From: Aureimonas altamirensis
Lineage (GTDB): Bacteria > Pseudomonadota > Alphaproteobacteria > Rhizobiales > Rhizobiaceae
DNA: 61,978 nt
Assembly (NCBI RefSeq): GCF_023702225.1
Contig: NZ_JAMQCO010000010.1
Span: 1 to 61,978 of the forward strand
Direction: 5' to 3'
Made by a program: the position numbers and the translations under genes
Shown: positions 51,185-59,990 of the stretch, in pieces
How the letters are laid out: the number at the start of each line of letters is the position of its first letter
How positions within the stretch are numbered: the first letter of the stretch is position 1
Notes under the pieces: model-generated
Told to the model about the DNA's origin: nothing
The model's database searches: none
What the model saw: the letters and a program-made list of their open reading frames with translations, nothing else

Positions 51185-52731
51185 GCGCGGAGGGCACGGC
51201 CGCCGTCGCCTTCGATTCGATTTCCAAGGCGTTCGGGGCGACGAAAGCCGTCAGCGACGTGAGCTTCCGGGTCGAGCGGGGCGCAGTCCACGCTCTTCTC
51301 GGAGAGAACGGCGCCGGCAAATCCACCACCATGAAGCTTCTGTCCGGCCTGATCGCGCCGGACAGCGGCACCATCGCGATCGACGGTCGCAAGGTGAAGC
51401 TGTCCAGCCCGCGCGATGCGCACCGGGCCGGCATCCGCACGGCGTTCCAGGAACTGACGCTGGTGCGCGACCTGTCGGTCCTCGACAACATGCTGTTGCC
51501 GAGTGCGCCGACCAGCCTTCTCGGCACCCTGCGTCGACGTGCTGTGGCCGACCGCGTGGAAGCCCATTTCGAACGCCTCGGCATGCGGCTCGACCTGCAT
51601 GCCGAGGCAGGCAGCCTCGACCTCGCCATGCGCCAGAAGATCGAGATCGCCCGCGCGCTGTTCCGCGAGCCGACGCTGCTGCTGCTCGACGAACCAACTT
51701 CGGCCCTGACGGGAAGCGATGTCGAATGGCTGGGCCGCATCATCGCCGATGCCCGTGCGCGCGGCGTCACGGTGCTGTTCATCTCGCACCGCATGCCCGA
51801 GGTGCGCGCCTTCTGCGACACGATGACCATCCTGCGCAACGGCCGACATATCGCCAGCGGCACCGTTGCCGGATTTACCGACGGGCAGGTAATCGAGATG
51901 ATCATCGGGCGCTCGCTGGATCAGACCTTCCCGCCACGGCGCGAAAATGCCGAAAAGCGTCCACCGGAGCCGGTTCTCGAAACGCGTGGCCTGTGCGCTG
52001 GCGGCAAGCTGAAGGATATCGACCTGCAGTTGCGGCCCGGCGAGATTCTCGGCGTCGCGGCCTTGCAGGGCATGGGCCAGCTCGACCTTTTCTCGGCCTG
52101 CTTCGGCGCGACCGCCGTGCGCGGGGGAGAGCTTCTGGTCGACGGTCAGCCGGTTCACCTTTCGGCTCCGGCGGATGCGCTGCACCCGTCGCTGCGGATC
52201 GGCTTCCTGCCCGAGGATCGCAAGACGCAAGGCCTGTTTCTGAAGCTCGACGGCACCACCAATGCCAGCCTGCCAGTCATCGACCGCTTCACGCGCGGCG
52301 GGCTGATAGACCGTGGTGCGGAGCGCGCCGCGGCCGAAACGGTCTTCAACATCGTCGACGTCTCGCCCGTTGCCTCCTACACCGAGGCGGGCGCATTCTC
52401 GGGTGGCAATCAGCAAAAGATCGCCATAGCCAAGTGGCTGGTTGCGGAAAGCCGCATCCTGCTCCTGTTCGATCCGACGCGCGGCATCGACGTCGGCACG
52501 AAGCACCAGCTTTACGAGCTCATGCGCGCCTTCGCGGATGCCGGCGGCGCGGTGCTGTTCCATTCCACCGAGATTCCGGAACTCGTCCATCTCTGCGACC
52601 GGATGGTCGTCCTTTACGAAGGCCGCGTCGCGGCCCGGCTGGAGGCTCGCGAGATCGACGAGCGCGCCATCATGCATGCCGCGCTGGGCGGCGCGCAGCA
52701 CCCGGCCGATCGCCCGGGAGCGGCAGCATGA
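51181..52731 (+). CDS. Sugar ABC transporter ATPase (RbsA/MglA-type)
   Basis: A 516-residue ATPase with two nucleotide-binding halves. Walker A GENGAGKSTTMKLLSGL is in the first; the signature region reads LDLAMRQKIEIARALFREPT with DEPTSALTG after it. The second half has FSGGNQQKIAIAKWLVAESR and LLLFDPTRGIDVGTK. ATG overlaps the binding-protein stop by four bases. Complete for a CUT2 importer, and partnered with a fused permease. Confidence 0.92.
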   Translation: MSAEGTAAVAFDSISKAFGATKAVSDVSFRVERGAVHALLGENGAGKSTTMKLLSGLIAPDSGTIAIDGRKVKLSSPRDAHRAGIRTAFQELTLVRDLSVLDNMLLPSAPTSLLGTLRRRAVADRVEAHFERLGMRLDLHAEAGSLDLAMRQKIEIARALFREPTLLLLDEPTSALTGSDVEWLGRIIADARARGVTVLFISHRMPEVRAFCDTMTILRNGRHIASGTVAGFTDGQVIEMIIGRSLDQTFPPRRENAEKRPPEPVLETRGLCAGGKLKDIDLQLRPGEILGVAALQGMGQLDLFSACFGATAVRGGELLVDGQPVHLSAPADALHPSLRIGFLPEDRKTQGLFLKLDGTTNASLPVIDRFTRGGLIDRGAERAAAETVFNIVDVSPVASYTEAGAFSGGNQQKIAIAKWLVAESRILLLFDPTRGIDVGTKHQLYELMRAFADAGGAVLFHSTEIPELVHLCDRMVVLYEGRVAARLEAREIDERAIMHAALGGAQHPADRPGAAA

Positions 52732-54821
52732 GCCAGGCCACGACATTGCCGGCATCACCCCGCGCGCCGGCGCGCCCCGCCCCACTGCGCTGGCTTGCGC
52801 GCAACCGCGCAGCGCTGACGGCGCTTGCCGTCTTCGCGCTTCTTTTCGCCTTCGTGGACTGGATCAGCCCAGGCCCGATGACCTATTTCGACATCTCGTT
52901 CCAGGCCAGCGGCGGCACCGCGCTGGCGCTCGCCGCCATGGGACAGACGCTGGTCGTCGTGTCCGGCGGATTCGACCTTTCGGCCGGTGCGGTCATCTCG
53001 TTGGTCAACGCGGTGCTGGCGGCCAGCATGGACCCAGCGCAGATGGAAGCCTCCGTGCTTCTCTGGACTCTCGTCGGCATCGCCGTCGGCATGGGCGTCG
53101 GCGCCGTCAACGGGCTGTTCGTCGCCTTCCTTCGACTCCAACCCATCGTCGTCACCCTGTCCACCATGTTCATCGTGCAAGGGCTCACGCTGCTGGTGCT
53201 GAACCAGCCGGGCGGCTTCGTGTCTCCATCGCTCGGCAACCTCTACATGGGCGACGCCATTCCCGAACTGGTTCCCGCCTCGCTGGTCCTCCTGGGCGCG
53301 GCGGCACTGTTCTGGCTCTGGTTGAAGAAGACGCGCTTCGGCGTCAGCCTCTATGCGGCGGGGAGCGACCCGGCCGCCGCGGAAGCGACCGGCGTGCGCG
53401 TGCCGTGGGTGCGCTTCGGCGCCTATGTGCTGGCCGGCGGATTCTACGGGCTCGCCGGCGTCTTCGTCAGCGCGCAGACCGGCTCGGGCGATCCGCTCGT
53501 CGGCAACTCGCTGCTCTTGTCCATGTTTGCGGCCGTCGTGATCGGAGGAACGCGCCTCGGTGGCGGCAAAGGTGGCCTCATCGGCACTATCTTCGGCGCC
53601 TTCGTGCTGATGATCGTCGTGAACATCCTTCTGGCGCTGAACGTCTCGGCCTATTACTCCACCATCGCCGAAGGCGGGGTGCTGCTGGCCGCCGTTCTCG
53701 TCGGCTCCTTCGCGCGGGACCAGGTCCTGATGGAGCAACTGCGGCGCCTGGCCGGCATCGCCTCGGCCCGGCGTGCGGGCACCCATGTGTCGCAGCGCGG
53801 CGGCGGCGACCGCAAGCTGCCTTTTGCCTCAGCCAGCGCGCGGCCACGCGCGCCATCCGACCGGCTTGCGGAACCCGGGTTCCTGCAACGGCACGGCGCG
53901 GTCCTGCGCTACGCGCTGCCCGCCTATGTGTGCCTGGCCCTGGTGCTGATCGCCACGCAGGTCCTGCTGGGCAACACATTGACGAGCTGGGGCTTCTGGA
54001 ACTCGCTGCTTGTCCTGTCCACCTTCCTCGTGATCCTGGCGCTCGGGCAGGGTTCCGTCATCCTGACAGGCGGCCTCGACCTTTCGGTTCCCTGGACGAT
54101 CGGACTGTCCGGAATACTTCTCGCCGGCATCGTCCAGGGCTCGGACGTCGCCCTTCTCTACGCCGTTCCCCTTGTGCTGCTGACCGCCGCCTGTATCGGC
54201 CTTCTCAACGGGCTCGGCGTCGTCGCGCTCGGCCTGTCGCCCATCGTGGTCACGCTGGCGGCCAACGGCATATTGCAGGGTATCGCCCTGATCTACTCCA
54301 ACGGGACGCCCTCGGGGTTCGCTTCGCCATGGTTGCGCTGGCTGATGACAGGCCGCCTTGGCCCCATCACCCCTGTTCTCATCCTCCTGGCGGTCTTTCT
54401 CTTCGCAGGGACATTGCTGCTGGGGCGTACCGCCTTTGGCCGGCGGGTCTATGCGGTGGGCAACAGCATTGAAGCGGCACGCCTGTCCGGCGTGCGGACC
54501 GGGCGGGTCGTCGTCGGCGTCTATATCCTGTCGGCACTTTGCGCCGCGCTCGTGGGCATTCTCCTGACCGGCTTTTCCGGCCAGGCGAGCCTTGGCATGG
54601 GCGACGACTATCTTCTGCCCTCCATCGCCATCGTGGTCGTAGGCGGTGCGCTCATCACGGGCGGACGCGGGCACTTCCTCGGCATGGTGGGCGGCGCGCT
54701 GCTGCTGACGGCCCTGCAGACGCTCCTGGCCGGCACGACCCTTCCCTACGCCTTCCGGGCCATCTTCTTCGGCTGCGTCGTGCTGGCCGCCGTGATCGCC
54801 CTTCGAGAGAAACGGAGCTGA
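52728..54821 (+). CDS. Fused double sugar ABC permease
   Basis: A 697-residue protein made of two RbsC-type permease domains in tandem. Domain one is roughly residues 25-340, with GGFDLSAGAVISLVNAV near 84-100; domain two is roughly 385-695, with TGGLDLSVPWTIGLSGILLA. A charged, Arg-rich linker of about 45 residues joins them. The usual importer has two separate permeases; here the heterodimer is one chain. ATG overlaps the ATPase stop by four bases. The two halves are not identical, so this is a gene fusion of different subunits, not a recent duplication. Confidence 0.9.
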   Translation: MSQATTLPASPRAPARPAPLRWLARNRAALTALAVFALLFAFVDWISPGPMTYFDISFQASGGTALALAAMGQTLVVVSGGFDLSAGAVISLVNAVLAASMDPAQMEASVLLWTLVGIAVGMGVGAVNGLFVAFLRLQPIVVTLSTMFIVQGLTLLVLNQPGGFVSPSLGNLYMGDAIPELVPASLVLLGAAALFWLWLKKTRFGVSLYAAGSDPAAAEATGVRVPWVRFGAYVLAGGFYGLAGVFVSAQTGSGDPLVGNSLLLSMFAAVVIGGTRLGGGKGGLIGTIFGAFVLMIVVNILLALNVSAYYSTIAEGGVLLAAVLVGSFARDQVLMEQLRRLAGIASARRAGTHVSQRGGGDRKLPFASASARPRAPSDRLAEPGFLQRHGAVLRYALPAYVCLALVLIATQVLLGNTLTSWGFWNSLLVLSTFLVILALGQGSVILTGGLDLSVPWTIGLSGILLAGIVQGSDVALLYAVPLVLLTAACIGLLNGLGVVALGLSPIVVTLAANGILQGIALIYSNGTPSGFASPWLRWLMTGRLGPITPVLILLAVFLFAGTLLLGRTAFGRRVYAVGNSIEAARLSGVRTGRVVVGVYILSALCAALVGILLTGFSGQASLGMGDDYLLPSIAIVVVGGALITGGRGHFLGMVGGALLLTALQTLLAGTTLPYAFRAIFFGCVVLAAVIALREKRS

Positions 54822-54825
54822 ACGC

Positions 54826-55611
54826 ATGTCGCAGAACATCATGAGCGGTCTGGAAGGCCAGCGGGTCATCGTGACGGCGGGCGCCGGCGGGATCGGCGAA
54901 GCGACCGTAAGGCTGCTGCATGCACAGGGCTGCCGCATCGCCCTGTGCGATGTCTCGGCGGAATCGCTGGAACGGCTCTCGGCGGAACTGCCCGGCGTCA
55001 CCGCGTTGCGCGCGGACGTATCCGACGAAAGCGACGTCGCCGGCTTCTTCGACGCCGCGCTGTCGTCGCTCGGCGGGCTGGACGCCCTCGTCAACAATGC
55101 CGGCATCGCTGGGCCCACCGGCGGCGTGGAGGACATCTCCATCGCCGACTGGCGGCGCTGCCTGGATATCGGACTGACCGGTCAGTTCCTGTGCGCGCGT
55201 CTTGCCGTGCCGCAGATCAAGGCCGCCGGCGGCGGATCGATCGTCAACATGTCGTCTTCCGCCGGACGCCACGGCTATGCCTACCGCACCCCTTATGCGG
55301 CGGCGAAGTGGGGCGTCATCGGCTTTACCCAATCGCTCGCCAAGGAGCTCGGCCCGGCCAATATCCGCGTCAACGCCGTGCTGCCCGGCATCGTCGAGGG
55401 GCCACGCATGGACGGCGTCATCCGCGACCGCGCCGGACGGCTGAACCTGTCCTTCGAGGACATGAAGGCCCAGTACCTGCAAACAGTCTCGCTGAGGCGC
55501 ATGGTGACGCCGCAGGATGTGGCGGCATCCATCGCGTTTCTGATGTCGGATGCCGGCCGCAACCTGTCGGCAATGTCGTTCAACGTCGACGGCAATGTGG
55601 AGACCCTGTGA
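54826..55611 (+). CDS. SDR oxidoreductase, probable aldose/sugar dehydrogenase
   Basis: A 261-residue short-chain dehydrogenase. The coenzyme motif TAGAGGIGEATVRLL is at 17-31, VNNAG at 89-93, and the active site has Ser144-145, Tyr157 and Lys161 in PYAAAKWGVIG. It ends SFNVDGNVETL. It begins four bases after the permease stop with GGAG upstream, and its stop shares a base with the next start. In context it is likely to oxidise the imported sugar at C1, or a sugar acid; the substrate is not settled by sequence. Confidence 0.82.
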   Translation: MSQNIMSGLEGQRVIVTAGAGGIGEATVRLLHAQGCRIALCDVSAESLERLSAELPGVTALRADVSDESDVAGFFDAALSSLGGLDALVNNAGIAGPTGGVEDISIADWRRCLDIGLTGQFLCARLAVPQIKAAGGGSIVNMSSSAGRHGYAYRTPYAAAKWGVIGFTQSLAKELGPANIRVNAVLPGIVEGPRMDGVIRDRAGRLNLSFEDMKAQYLQTVSLRRMVTPQDVAASIAFLMSDAGRNLSAMSFNVDGNVETL

Positions 55612-56558
55612 TGGACTCCGTCTCCGTTATCGGCGCGGGTCTGATCGGCCGCGCCTGGGCCATCACCTTCGCGCGGGCGGGGTGCCGCGTGCGCCTGTGG
55701 GATCCGGTGCCGAGCGCCATCCCGGAAGCGATGGACTACATCGCATCCGTGGCAGACGACCTCGTGCGCAACGATCTTGCCGGGGGGCGCGACCGCGATA
55801 CCCTGCTGAAGGCCATCGAGGGGCGCGACACGCTCACCGCCGCGCTGGAGGGTGCGTCCTGGGTGCAGGAATGCGGCCCGGAGCGCATCGAAACCAAGCG
55901 GGAGACGTTCGCCCGGCTGGACGCGTCGGCGGACCCGGACGCCATACTGGCGTCCTCTTCCTCCGCGCTGCTGCCATCAGCGATTTCGGAGGGGCTCGCA
56001 GGTCGTCGCCGGTGCGTCGTGGCCCACCCGATCAATCCTCCCTACCTTGTGCCTGCCGTCGAGCTAGTGCCTGCGCCATGGACCGATGCCGGCATCATGG
56101 ACCGTGCGGCGGCTTTCCTGAGGGGTATCGGACAGGTGCCGTTGGTCATGGAGCGTGAGATCGACGGCTTCATCATGAACCGGCTGCAGGGCGCACTGCT
56201 GGACGAGGCGTTCCGGCTGGTCGAGGGCGGCTATGCCAGCGCCGCCGATGTGGACCGTGGCATCGCCGACGGCATCGCCTTGCGCTGGAGCTTCATCGGA
56301 CCGTTCGAGACGATCGACCTGAACGCTCCGGCCGGCATCGCCGACTATGTCGCCCGCTACGGGCCGATGTACGCGCGGCTTGCGGACAGCATGCGCCGCC
56401 AGCCGGACTGGGCCGCGATCACGGCGGGTGGCATCGAGGCGGAGCGCCGCGCCGCCCTGCCCGCCGAACGCCTTTCGGACCGGCAGCGCTGGCGCGATGC
56501 GCGCCTGATGGCCTTGCGGGCCCGCAAGCGTAACGCCGACGCGCAATTCGGCAACTGA
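55611..56558 (+). CDS. 3-hydroxyacyl-CoA/L-gulonate 3-dehydrogenase-like protein
   Basis: A 315-residue short form of the 3-hydroxyacyl-CoA dehydrogenase superfamily, the size of L-gulonate 3-dehydrogenase (lambda-crystallin) and carnitine dehydrogenase. The NAD site is VIGAGLIGRAWAITFARAG at 6-24. The catalytic pair is His139 in VAHPINPPYLVP with Glu151 in AVELVP. LHYEY-type CoA anchors are not obvious. The ATG overlaps the SDR stop (TGATG). It would oxidise the C3 hydroxyl of a hydroxy acid, giving the beta-keto acid that BKACE needs. Confidence 0.82.
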   Translation: MDSVSVIGAGLIGRAWAITFARAGCRVRLWDPVPSAIPEAMDYIASVADDLVRNDLAGGRDRDTLLKAIEGRDTLTAALEGASWVQECGPERIETKRETFARLDASADPDAILASSSSALLPSAISEGLAGRRRCVVAHPINPPYLVPAVELVPAPWTDAGIMDRAAAFLRGIGQVPLVMEREIDGFIMNRLQGALLDEAFRLVEGGYASAADVDRGIADGIALRWSFIGPFETIDLNAPAGIADYVARYGPMYARLADSMRRQPDWAAITAGGIEAERRAALPAERLSDRQRWRDARLMALRARKRNADAQFGN

Positions 56559-56583
56559 CTTGTCTTTTTCCAAGGAAACGAAG

Positions 56584-57537
56584 ATGTCCATCAACGCCTC
56601 CGCCGCCACGCCAGCCGGCAAAGTCATCATCACCTGCGCCGTCACCGGCGCCATCCATACGCCGACCATGTCGCCCTATCTGCCGATCACGCCGGAGGAG
56701 ATCGCAGCGGATGCCATCGGCGCAGCCGAGGCGGGAGCAGCCATTCTGCACCTGCATGCCCGCAACCCGGAGAACGGAAAGCCCGACCAGACGCCGGAAG
56801 CCTTCGCAAGGTTCCTGCCCCGCGTGAAACAGGCCACCGACGCCGCCATCAACATCACCACAGGCGGCAGCCCGTACATGAAGGTCGAGGAGCGCGTGCT
56901 GCCGGCGGCCACCTTCAAGCCGGAGGTCGCCTCACTCAACATGGGGTCGATCAATTTCGGCTTGTACCACCTCGCCCCGCGCTACGAGACCTTCAGGTTC
57001 GAATGGGAAAAGCCGCACCTCGAGGCAACGCGCGACCTGGTGTTCCGAAACTCGTTCAAGGACATCGAGTACATTCTGGAAACCTGCTACGACAACGGTA
57101 CGCGCTTCGAGTTCGAGTGCTACGACATCGCGCATCTCTACAACCTCGCGCATTTCGCCGACCGCGGTCTCGTCAAGGCGCCGTTCTTCGTCCAATCGGT
57201 ATTCGGGCTTCTCGGCGGCATCGGCACCCATCCGGAAGACGTGATGCACATGAAGCGCACGGCGGACCGCCTGTTCGGCGCGGATTATCGCTGGTCGGTG
57301 CTGGGGGCGGGCTCCAGCCAGTTGCGCATTGCCACGCAGGCCGCGGCCATGGGCGGCAATGTCCGCGTCGGGTTGGAGGATTCGCTCTGGGCTGGCAGGG
57401 GCAGGCTCGCCACGTCCAGCGCCGACCAGGTGCGGATGGTGCGGCAGGTCATCGAGGGGCTGGGCCTCGCCGTGGCGACGCCGGACGAAGCCCGGCAGAT
57501 CCTGCAACTCAAGGGCGGCGACAAGGTCGGGTTCTGA
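56584..57537 (+). CDS. BKACE (DUF849) beta-keto acid cleavage enzyme
   Basis: A 317-residue member of the BKACE family (DUF849, 3-keto-5-aminohexanoate cleavage enzyme type). Zinc ligands are His56 and His58 in ILHLHARNPENG and Glu265 in VRVGLEDSLWAGRG; ITTGGSPYMKVEERV and SLNMGSINF are family signatures. BKACE enzymes split a beta-keto acid with acetyl-CoA into a CoA thioester plus acetoacetate or a relative. AAGGAAACGAAG precedes the ATG. The adjacent 3-dehydrogenase would supply the substrate. In carnitine users a similar pair exists, but the sugar importer and lactonase argue for an aldonate. Confidence 0.9.
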   Translation: MSINASAATPAGKVIITCAVTGAIHTPTMSPYLPITPEEIAADAIGAAEAGAAILHLHARNPENGKPDQTPEAFARFLPRVKQATDAAINITTGGSPYMKVEERVLPAATFKPEVASLNMGSINFGLYHLAPRYETFRFEWEKPHLEATRDLVFRNSFKDIEYILETCYDNGTRFEFECYDIAHLYNLAHFADRGLVKAPFFVQSVFGLLGGIGTHPEDVMHMKRTADRLFGADYRWSVLGAGSSQLRIATQAAAMGGNVRVGLEDSLWAGRGRLATSSADQVRMVRQVIEGLGLAVATPDEARQILQLKGGDKVGF

Positions 57538-57571
57538 CGAAGCGGCCCGGCAAAAGGAAGGGGAGGTCTAC

Positions 57572-58450
57572 ATGCGTATCGAGGTTCTTCTGGACGTCAA
57601 GACGACGCTGGGCGAAGGCCCGCTCTGGGACGCGGAGCAGGAGCGGCTCTATTTCATCGACAGTTTCGACGGGCGCGTGTTCCGCACGACGGTCGACGGA
57701 CGGGAGCTTCGTGCCTGGGACGTTCCGGGCAAGATCGGCTCCATGGCGCTGCGCAAGGATGGCCAAGGCGCGATCGTCTCTCTCCAGAACGGATTCCACG
57801 CGCTGGACTTCCGGACCGGAGATTGCGACCTCGTCCATGATCCGGAGCCGGACCGGCCGGCCAACCGCATCAACGACGGCAAGGTGGATCGGCGCGGCCG
57901 GTTCTTCGCCGGTTCCATGGACACGATGGAGGAAGGCCCTTCCGGCGCGCTGTACCGGCTCGATCCGGATTTCAGCGTCCATACGGTCGACACCGGCATC
58001 ATCTGTTCCAACGGGCCCTGCTTCGCCCCGGACGACCGCACCTTCTACTTCGCGGATACCTGGACGGGTGAGATCTGGGCCTACGATTACGACATCGAAA
58101 CCGGCTCGGCCACCAACCGCCGCACGTTCGTTTCCGTGGACACGTCGCGAGGCGGAGCCGCCGACGGCTCGACCGTCGACGCGGAAGGGTGCCTGTGGAA
58201 CGCGCTCGTCTATGACGGACGGCTGGTTCGCTATGCGCCCGACGGCAGCGTCGAGCGCATCATCGACATGCCGGTCAAGAAGGTGACGAGCGTCATGTTC
58301 GGCGGGCCGAACCTGGACATCCTGTTCGTGACCTCGATGGCGAAGCCGCCCTTGCCGCGCTTCCCGGATGACGGCGTCCAGCGCGGCAGCCTGTTCGCCG
58401 TCCACGACCTCGGCGTACGCGGCCTTCCGGAGCCGCGTTTCGGCGCCTGA
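57572..58450 (+). CDS. SMP-30/gluconolactonase family lactonase
   Basis: A 292-residue six-bladed propeller lactonase. Metal ligands fit the family: Glu15 in TTLGEGPLWD, Asn147 in CSNGPCFAPD and Asp198 in GGAADGSTVD; NRINDGKVDRRGRFFAGSMD is the signature. It opens sugar lactones to aldonic acids. GGGGAGG precedes the ATG, 34 bases after the BKACE stop. As the last gene of the operon it fits between a C1 dehydrogenase and the C3 dehydrogenase in a sugar oxidation route. Confidence 0.9.
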   Translation: MRIEVLLDVKTTLGEGPLWDAEQERLYFIDSFDGRVFRTTVDGRELRAWDVPGKIGSMALRKDGQGAIVSLQNGFHALDFRTGDCDLVHDPEPDRPANRINDGKVDRRGRFFAGSMDTMEEGPSGALYRLDPDFSVHTVDTGIICSNGPCFAPDDRTFYFADTWTGEIWAYDYDIETGSATNRRTFVSVDTSRGGAADGSTVDAEGCLWNALVYDGRLVRYAPDGSVERIIDMPVKKVTSVMFGGPNLDILFVTSMAKPPLPRFPDDGVQRGSLFAVHDLGVRGLPEPRFGA

Positions 58451-58536
58451 CCGGATAAGGATTACGTTCGGCGGCGCGATGATCTAGTGTTTCCGCAAAG
58501 GCGGCCGGCGGGCCGGCGGAATCAGATGGTCTCGGC

Positions 58537-59475
58537 ATGTTCCAACGGGTCTTCAAGCGTAACGAACCCTTCCGGGGCGGCCACGAAACCATTGCCGTGC
58601 AGGAACGAACCCGCAGCGGCGTCGCACTGGCCCTCGGCGGGGGTGCGGCGCGCGGCTGGGCCCATATCGGCGTGCTCCGCGCGCTGGACGAGGCCGGCAT
58701 CCCGATCGCCATGATCGCCGGAACCTCGATCGGCGCGCTCGTCGGCGGCTGCTATCTGGCCGGCAAACTGGATGCGCTGGAAGATTTCGCCTGCTCCCTC
58801 ACCCGGCGCGGCATCATCCGCTTCCTGGATTTCAGCATCAGCGGCGCCGGGCTGATCGGCGGCATGCGCCTCAACCGCCGGCTGGTGGAAGCCCTTTCCG
58901 ACACGCAGATAGAAGCCCTTCCGAAACGCCTGGTCTGCGTGGCGACGGAAGCGCGCACCGGGCACGAGGTGTGGATCGATTCCGGCTCGCTGGTCACCGG
59001 CATGCGTGCGTCCTACGCGCTACCCGGCGTTTTCCTGCCCGTGGAATGCGGCGGGCGGATGCTGATGGACGGAGCCCTCGTCAACCCTGTCCCCGTTGCG
59101 GTGTGCCGCGCCTATGAAGAACCGCTGGTGGTGGCCGTGAACCTGAACTACGACCTGTTCGGGCGCGCGGCCGTGCTGCGCCTGCGCGCCGGCGCCGATG
59201 GGAGCGGCGAGGAGTCCGCGCGCGACGAGGATGCCAGGCGCGACAAGGTGGGCATCGCCCGCTCCATGGTGGATGCATTCGGCATCATACAGGATCGCAT
59301 ATCGCGCGCCCGGCTGGCCGGCGACCCGCCGGACCTGTCGCTGCATCCCCGCGTCCGCGACATCGGCATGTCGGAGTTCTTTCGCGCAAGAGAGGCGATA
59401 GACCTCGGCTATGCCGAGGCCCAACGCCAATTGCCGGAAATCGCCCGGCTGGCGGAAAGCCTGCCCCGGCGCTGA
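58537..59475 (+). CDS. Patatin-like phospholipase family protein (RssA-like)
   Basis: A 312-residue patatin domain protein. The oxyanion hole is GGGAARGWAHIGVL from residue 34; the nucleophile Ser64 is in AGTSIGALVG and the Asp178 of the dyad is in LMDGALVNP. No signal peptide or membrane segment is visible, so it is a cytoplasmic or peripheral lipid hydrolase. It is a single gene whose promoter region holds a GCCGGC-rich hairpin. Proteins like this often sit next to folE-hisI in Rhizobiales. Confidence 0.88.
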   Translation: MFQRVFKRNEPFRGGHETIAVQERTRSGVALALGGGAARGWAHIGVLRALDEAGIPIAMIAGTSIGALVGGCYLAGKLDALEDFACSLTRRGIIRFLDFSISGAGLIGGMRLNRRLVEALSDTQIEALPKRLVCVATEARTGHEVWIDSGSLVTGMRASYALPGVFLPVECGGRMLMDGALVNPVPVAVCRAYEEPLVVAVNLNYDLFGRAAVLRLRAGADGSGEESARDEDARRDKVGIARSMVDAFGIIQDRISRARLAGDPPDLSLHPRVRDIGMSEFFRAREAIDLGYAEAQRQLPEIARLAESLPRR

Positions 59476-59481
59476 AACACT

Positions 59482-59919
59482 CTAACCGGCAGCCGTGTGG
59501 ATATAAGCGCGCATGTCCTCGGCCTCGCGCTCGACATCCTCGATCCGGCGCTTGACCACGTCGCCGATGGAGATGACGCCCACCAGCACACCATCCTCGC
59601 ACACAGGCAGGTGGCGGAAGCGTCCGCGGGTCATGAGATCCATCACCTCGTCCACGGTCATGTCTTCGCGTGCGGTCACCACCTTCGTCGTCATCACGTC
59701 GGCCACCTTGCGCGCCAAGGCCTCCGGACCATCTCCCCCGATGACGCGGACGATATCGCGCTCCGAAAGGATGCCGGCCACCCGTCCGCCCTCGGACAAG
59801 GCCACCAGCGCGCCGATCCGCCGCTCCGACAAAATCGCCACGGCGTCCGACACCGTGACGTCCGGGCTGATCGTTTCGACCGCCCGGCCCTTCGTTTCCA
59901 GTATCTGCCTGACCGTCAT
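59482..59919 (-). CDS. CBS-domain pair protein
   Basis: A 145-residue protein of two CBS domains. The first begins VETISPDVTVSDAVAILSER and the second DVMTTKVVTAREDMTVDEVM; RGRFRHLPVCEDGVLVGVIS closes it. CBS pairs bind adenine nucleotides and regulate partner proteins. The start has GGAGGAAACG upstream. It ends seven bases from the patatin stop, in convergent orientation, and follows the rhomboid gene by about 70 bases on the same strand. Confidence 0.88.
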   Translation of the reverse strand: MTVRQILETKGRAVETISPDVTVSDAVAILSERRIGALVALSEGGRVAGILSERDIVRVIGGDGPEALARKVADVMTTKVVTAREDMTVDEVMDLMTRGRFRHLPVCEDGVLVGVISIGDVVKRRIEDVEREAEDMRAYIHTAAG

Positions 59920-59990
59920 CGTTTCCTCCACAATGATCGTGCCCGCCGGATGGTGCGCCAGACGCAGCCGTTCGGCAAGACTGGGCGCGA

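Noticed and set aside
55611-57537. Carnitine degradation genes
   Set aside because: A 3-dehydrogenase next to BKACE also occurs in carnitine users, but there is no betaine-type transporter or thioesterase; the operon has a sugar-type importer and a sugar lactonase. Not excluded, only less likely.
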